A stretch of 41,183 nt of DNA from Tritrichomonas musculus (lineage: Eukaryota; Parabasalia; Tritrichomonadida; Tritrichomonadidae). Below the pieces are notes generated by a model. It worked only from the letters and a program-made list of their open reading frames with translations. It did not search any database and was not told the DNA's origin. The position numbers were made by a program, and so were the translations under genes. The DNA is taken from contig JAPFFF010000131.1 in the NCBI GenBank assembly GCA_039105265.1, positions 1 through 41,183 on the forward strand, written 5' to 3'. This document shows, one piece after another, positions 39,241 through 41,183 of the stretch; within the stretch, counting starts at the first letter, position 1; each line of letters opens with the position of its first letter.

Positions 39241-41183
39241 TTGAACCATCAGATTAAACTACAACTGCAATTGAACCATCAGATTAAACTACAACTGCAA
39301 TTGAACCATCAGATTAAACTACAACTGCAATTGAACTATCAGATTAAACTACAACTGCAATTTGAACCATCAGATTAAACTACAACTGCAGTTGAACCAT
39401 CAGATTAAACTACAACTGCAATTGAACCATCAGATTAAACTACAACTGCAATTTGAACCATCAGATTCAGCTACAACTGCAATTTGAACCATTAGATTAA
39501 ACTACAATTGCAATTGAACCATCAGATTAAACTACAACTGCAGTTGAATCATCAGATTAAACTACAACTGCAGTTGAACCATTAGATTCAGCTACAACTG
39601 CAATTTGAACCATCAGATTCAGCTGCAACTGCAATTGAACCATCAGATTAAACTACAACTTCAATTGAACCATTAGATTCAGCTGCAACTGCAATTTGAA
39701 CCATTAGATTAAGCTACAACTGAAATTGAACCATTAGATTAAACTACAACTGCAATTGAACCATCAGATTAAACTACAACTGCAGTTGAATCATCAGATT
39801 AAACTACAACTGCAGTTGAACCATTAGATTCAGCTACAACTGCAATTTGAACCATCAGATTCAGCTGCAACTGCAATTGAACCATCAGATTAAACTACAA
39901 CTTCAATTGAACCATTAGATTCAGCTGCAACTGCAATTTGAACCATTAGATTAAGCTACAACTGAAATTGAACCATTAGATTAAACTACAACTGCAATTG
40001 AACCATCAGATTAAACTACAACTGCAATTGAACTATCAGATTAAACTACAACTGCAATTGAACCATCAGATTCAGCTGCAACTGCAATTTGAACCATCAG
40101 ATTAAACTACAACTGCAATTTGAATCATCAGATTAAACTACAACTGCAATTTGAACCATCAGATTAAACTACAACTGCAGTTGAATCATCAGATTAAACT
40201 ACAACTGCAGTTGAACCATTAGATTCAGCTAAAACTGCAATTTGAACCATCAGATTAAACTACAACTGCAGTTGAATCATCAGATTAAACTACAACTGCA
40301 ATTGAACCATCAGATTAAACTACAACTGCAATTTGAATCATCAGATTAAACTACAACTGCAATTTGAACCATCAGATTAAACTACAACTGCAATTGAACC
40401 ATCAGATTAAACTACAACTGCAATTGAACCATCAGATTAAACTACAACTGCAATTGAACTATCAGATTAAACTACAACTGCAATTGAACTATCAGATTAA
40501 ACTACAACTGCAATTGAACCATCAGATTCAGCTGCAACTGCAATTTGAACCATCAGATTAAACTACAACTGCAATTTGAATCATCAGATTAAACTACAAC
40601 TGCAATTTGAACCATCAGATTAAACTACAACTGCAGTTGAATCATCAGATTAAACTACAACTGCAGTTGAACCATTAGATTCAGCTAAAACTGCAATTTG
40701 AACCATCAGATTAAACTACAACTGCAGTTGAACCATCAGATTAAACTACAACTGCAATTGAACCATCAGATTAAACTACAACTGCAATTTGAATCATCAG
40801 ATTAAACTACAACTGCAATTTGAACCATCAGATTAAACTACAACTGCAATTGAACCATCAGATTAAACTACAACTGCAATTTGAACCATCAGATTCAGCT
40901 ACAACTGCAATTTGAACCATTAGATTCAGCTGTAACTGCAATTTGAACCATCAGATTCAGCTGCAACTGCAATTTGAATCATCAGATTAAACTACAACTG
41001 CAATTTGAATCATCAGATTAAACTACAACTGCAGTTGAATCATCAGATTAAACTACAACTGCAGTTGAACCATTAGATTCAGCTGTAACTGCAATTTGAA
41101 CCATCAGATTCAGCTGCAACTGCAATTTGAATCATCAGATTAAACTACAACTGCAATTGAACCATCAGATTAAACTACAACTG
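39241..41183. repeat. HOR copy H8, start of a twin of H2, cut by the window edge
   Basis: H8 continues the 27,485-bp offset against H2 until about 39335-39380, where five monomers (152 bp) are missing. Beyond that the offset is 27,333 bp to the last base, which corresponds to 13850. ACAATTGCAA at 39504 matches 12171 exactly under the new offset. It shares the 30-bp shortening of the second module with H2 and H3 (ORF-like unit at 40364). Confidence 0.87.

Larger units (their letters stand above)
1..41183. repeat. Satellite array of 30/31-bp monomers filling the window
   Basis: Every line of the sequence is made of head-to-tail copies of one monomer, with no interruption and no inversion. The 30-bp form reads as hexamers CAGATT, AAACTA, CAACTG, CAATTG, AACCAT (type A). 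In type B the second hexamer is CAGCTA or CAGCTG. The 31-bp form has one extra T, giving CAATTTGAACC. By length there are about 1,350 units. The plus strand is rich in A and C (about two thirds of bases in type A), so the strands are strongly asymmetric. No flanking DNA is present at either end, so the array is longer than the window. The period could be called minisatellite-like, but the array size and higher-order organisation fit satellite DNA. Function is not visible from sequence; centromeric, subtelomeric or other heterochromatic location are all possible. Confidence 0.98.

Noticed and set aside
1-41183. CRISPR array (repeat period near 30 bp)
   Set aside because: There are no unique spacers between repeats; units abut directly and all DNA is repeat. 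No cas genes are present and the length is far beyond normal arrays.
1-41183. Telomeric repeat
   Set aside because: The unit is 30/31 bp, not a short G-rich telomere motif, and the G-poor/C-rich strand lacks runs of G or C.
1-41183. Repeat domain of a large secreted or Q-rich protein
   Set aside because: The mixture of 30- and 31-bp units shifts the frame every few monomers, and all six frames have frequent stops, so no long coding repeat can exist here.
1-41183. tRNA, rRNA or other structured RNA gene
   Set aside because: No part departs from the monomer consensus, and the short palindromes are repeated hundreds of times rather than forming one defined fold.

Overview
The whole window is one uninterrupted tandem-repeat (satellite) array. 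From the first base to the last it consists of head-to-tail copies of a 30- or 31-bp monomer, roughly 1,350 of them by length (41,183 bp at about 30.4 bp each), all in the same orientation. I see no unique sequence, protein gene, RNA gene, transposon or array edge. An array of this size and AT-richness (about one third G+C) points to a eukaryotic chromosome, probably heterochromatin. Nothing here identifies the species.

The monomers fall into two main types. Type A carries ATTAAACTACAACTG, and type B carries ATTCAGCT(A/G)CAACTG. The 30/31-bp difference is mostly CAATTGAACC versus CAATTTGAACC. Further single-base variants (GAATCATC, GAACTATC, GAATTATC, CCATTAG, GCAGTTG, ACTTCAATT, TAAGCTACAACTGAAATTG, GCAAATTG, CTATAACT, ACAATTGCAA, AACTACAATTT) serve as landmarks.

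These landmarks show a higher-order repeat (HOR) of about 7.0-7.3 kb, roughly 230-240 monomers. Choosing 4457 as an arbitrary phase point, I divide the window as follows: H0 (1-4456, cut by the window edge and rearranged), H1 (4457-11755, 7,299 bp), H2 (11756-18752, 6,997 bp), H3 (18753 to about 24844, interrupted), H4 (about 24845-28568, resembles H0), H5 (28569 to about 30064, first 1.5 kb only), H6 (about 30065-31941, resembles the tail of H0), H7 (31942-39240, 7,299 bp, twin of H1) and H8 (39241-41183, start of a twin of H2, cut by the window edge). H2 and H3 align at a constant offset of 6,997 bp. H6+H7+H8 align to the end of H0 plus H1 plus the start of H2 at a constant offset of 27,485 bp over about 11 kb, apart from one 152-bp deletion. 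The right 16 kb is therefore largely built from two overlapping copies of the left 14 kb.

Nested inside the HOR are smaller duplications (1,275-bp spaced pair, 580/822-bp series, 486-bp pair). The length differences checked (30, 60, 152, 212, 242, 272 bp) all equal whole numbers of monomers, as expected from in-register unequal exchange. All short open reading frames are by-products of the monomer: they start at TTG, encode a Q-I-K-L-Q-L-Q-L-N-H decapeptide repeat, and close whenever 31-bp units shift the frame. I call no genes.
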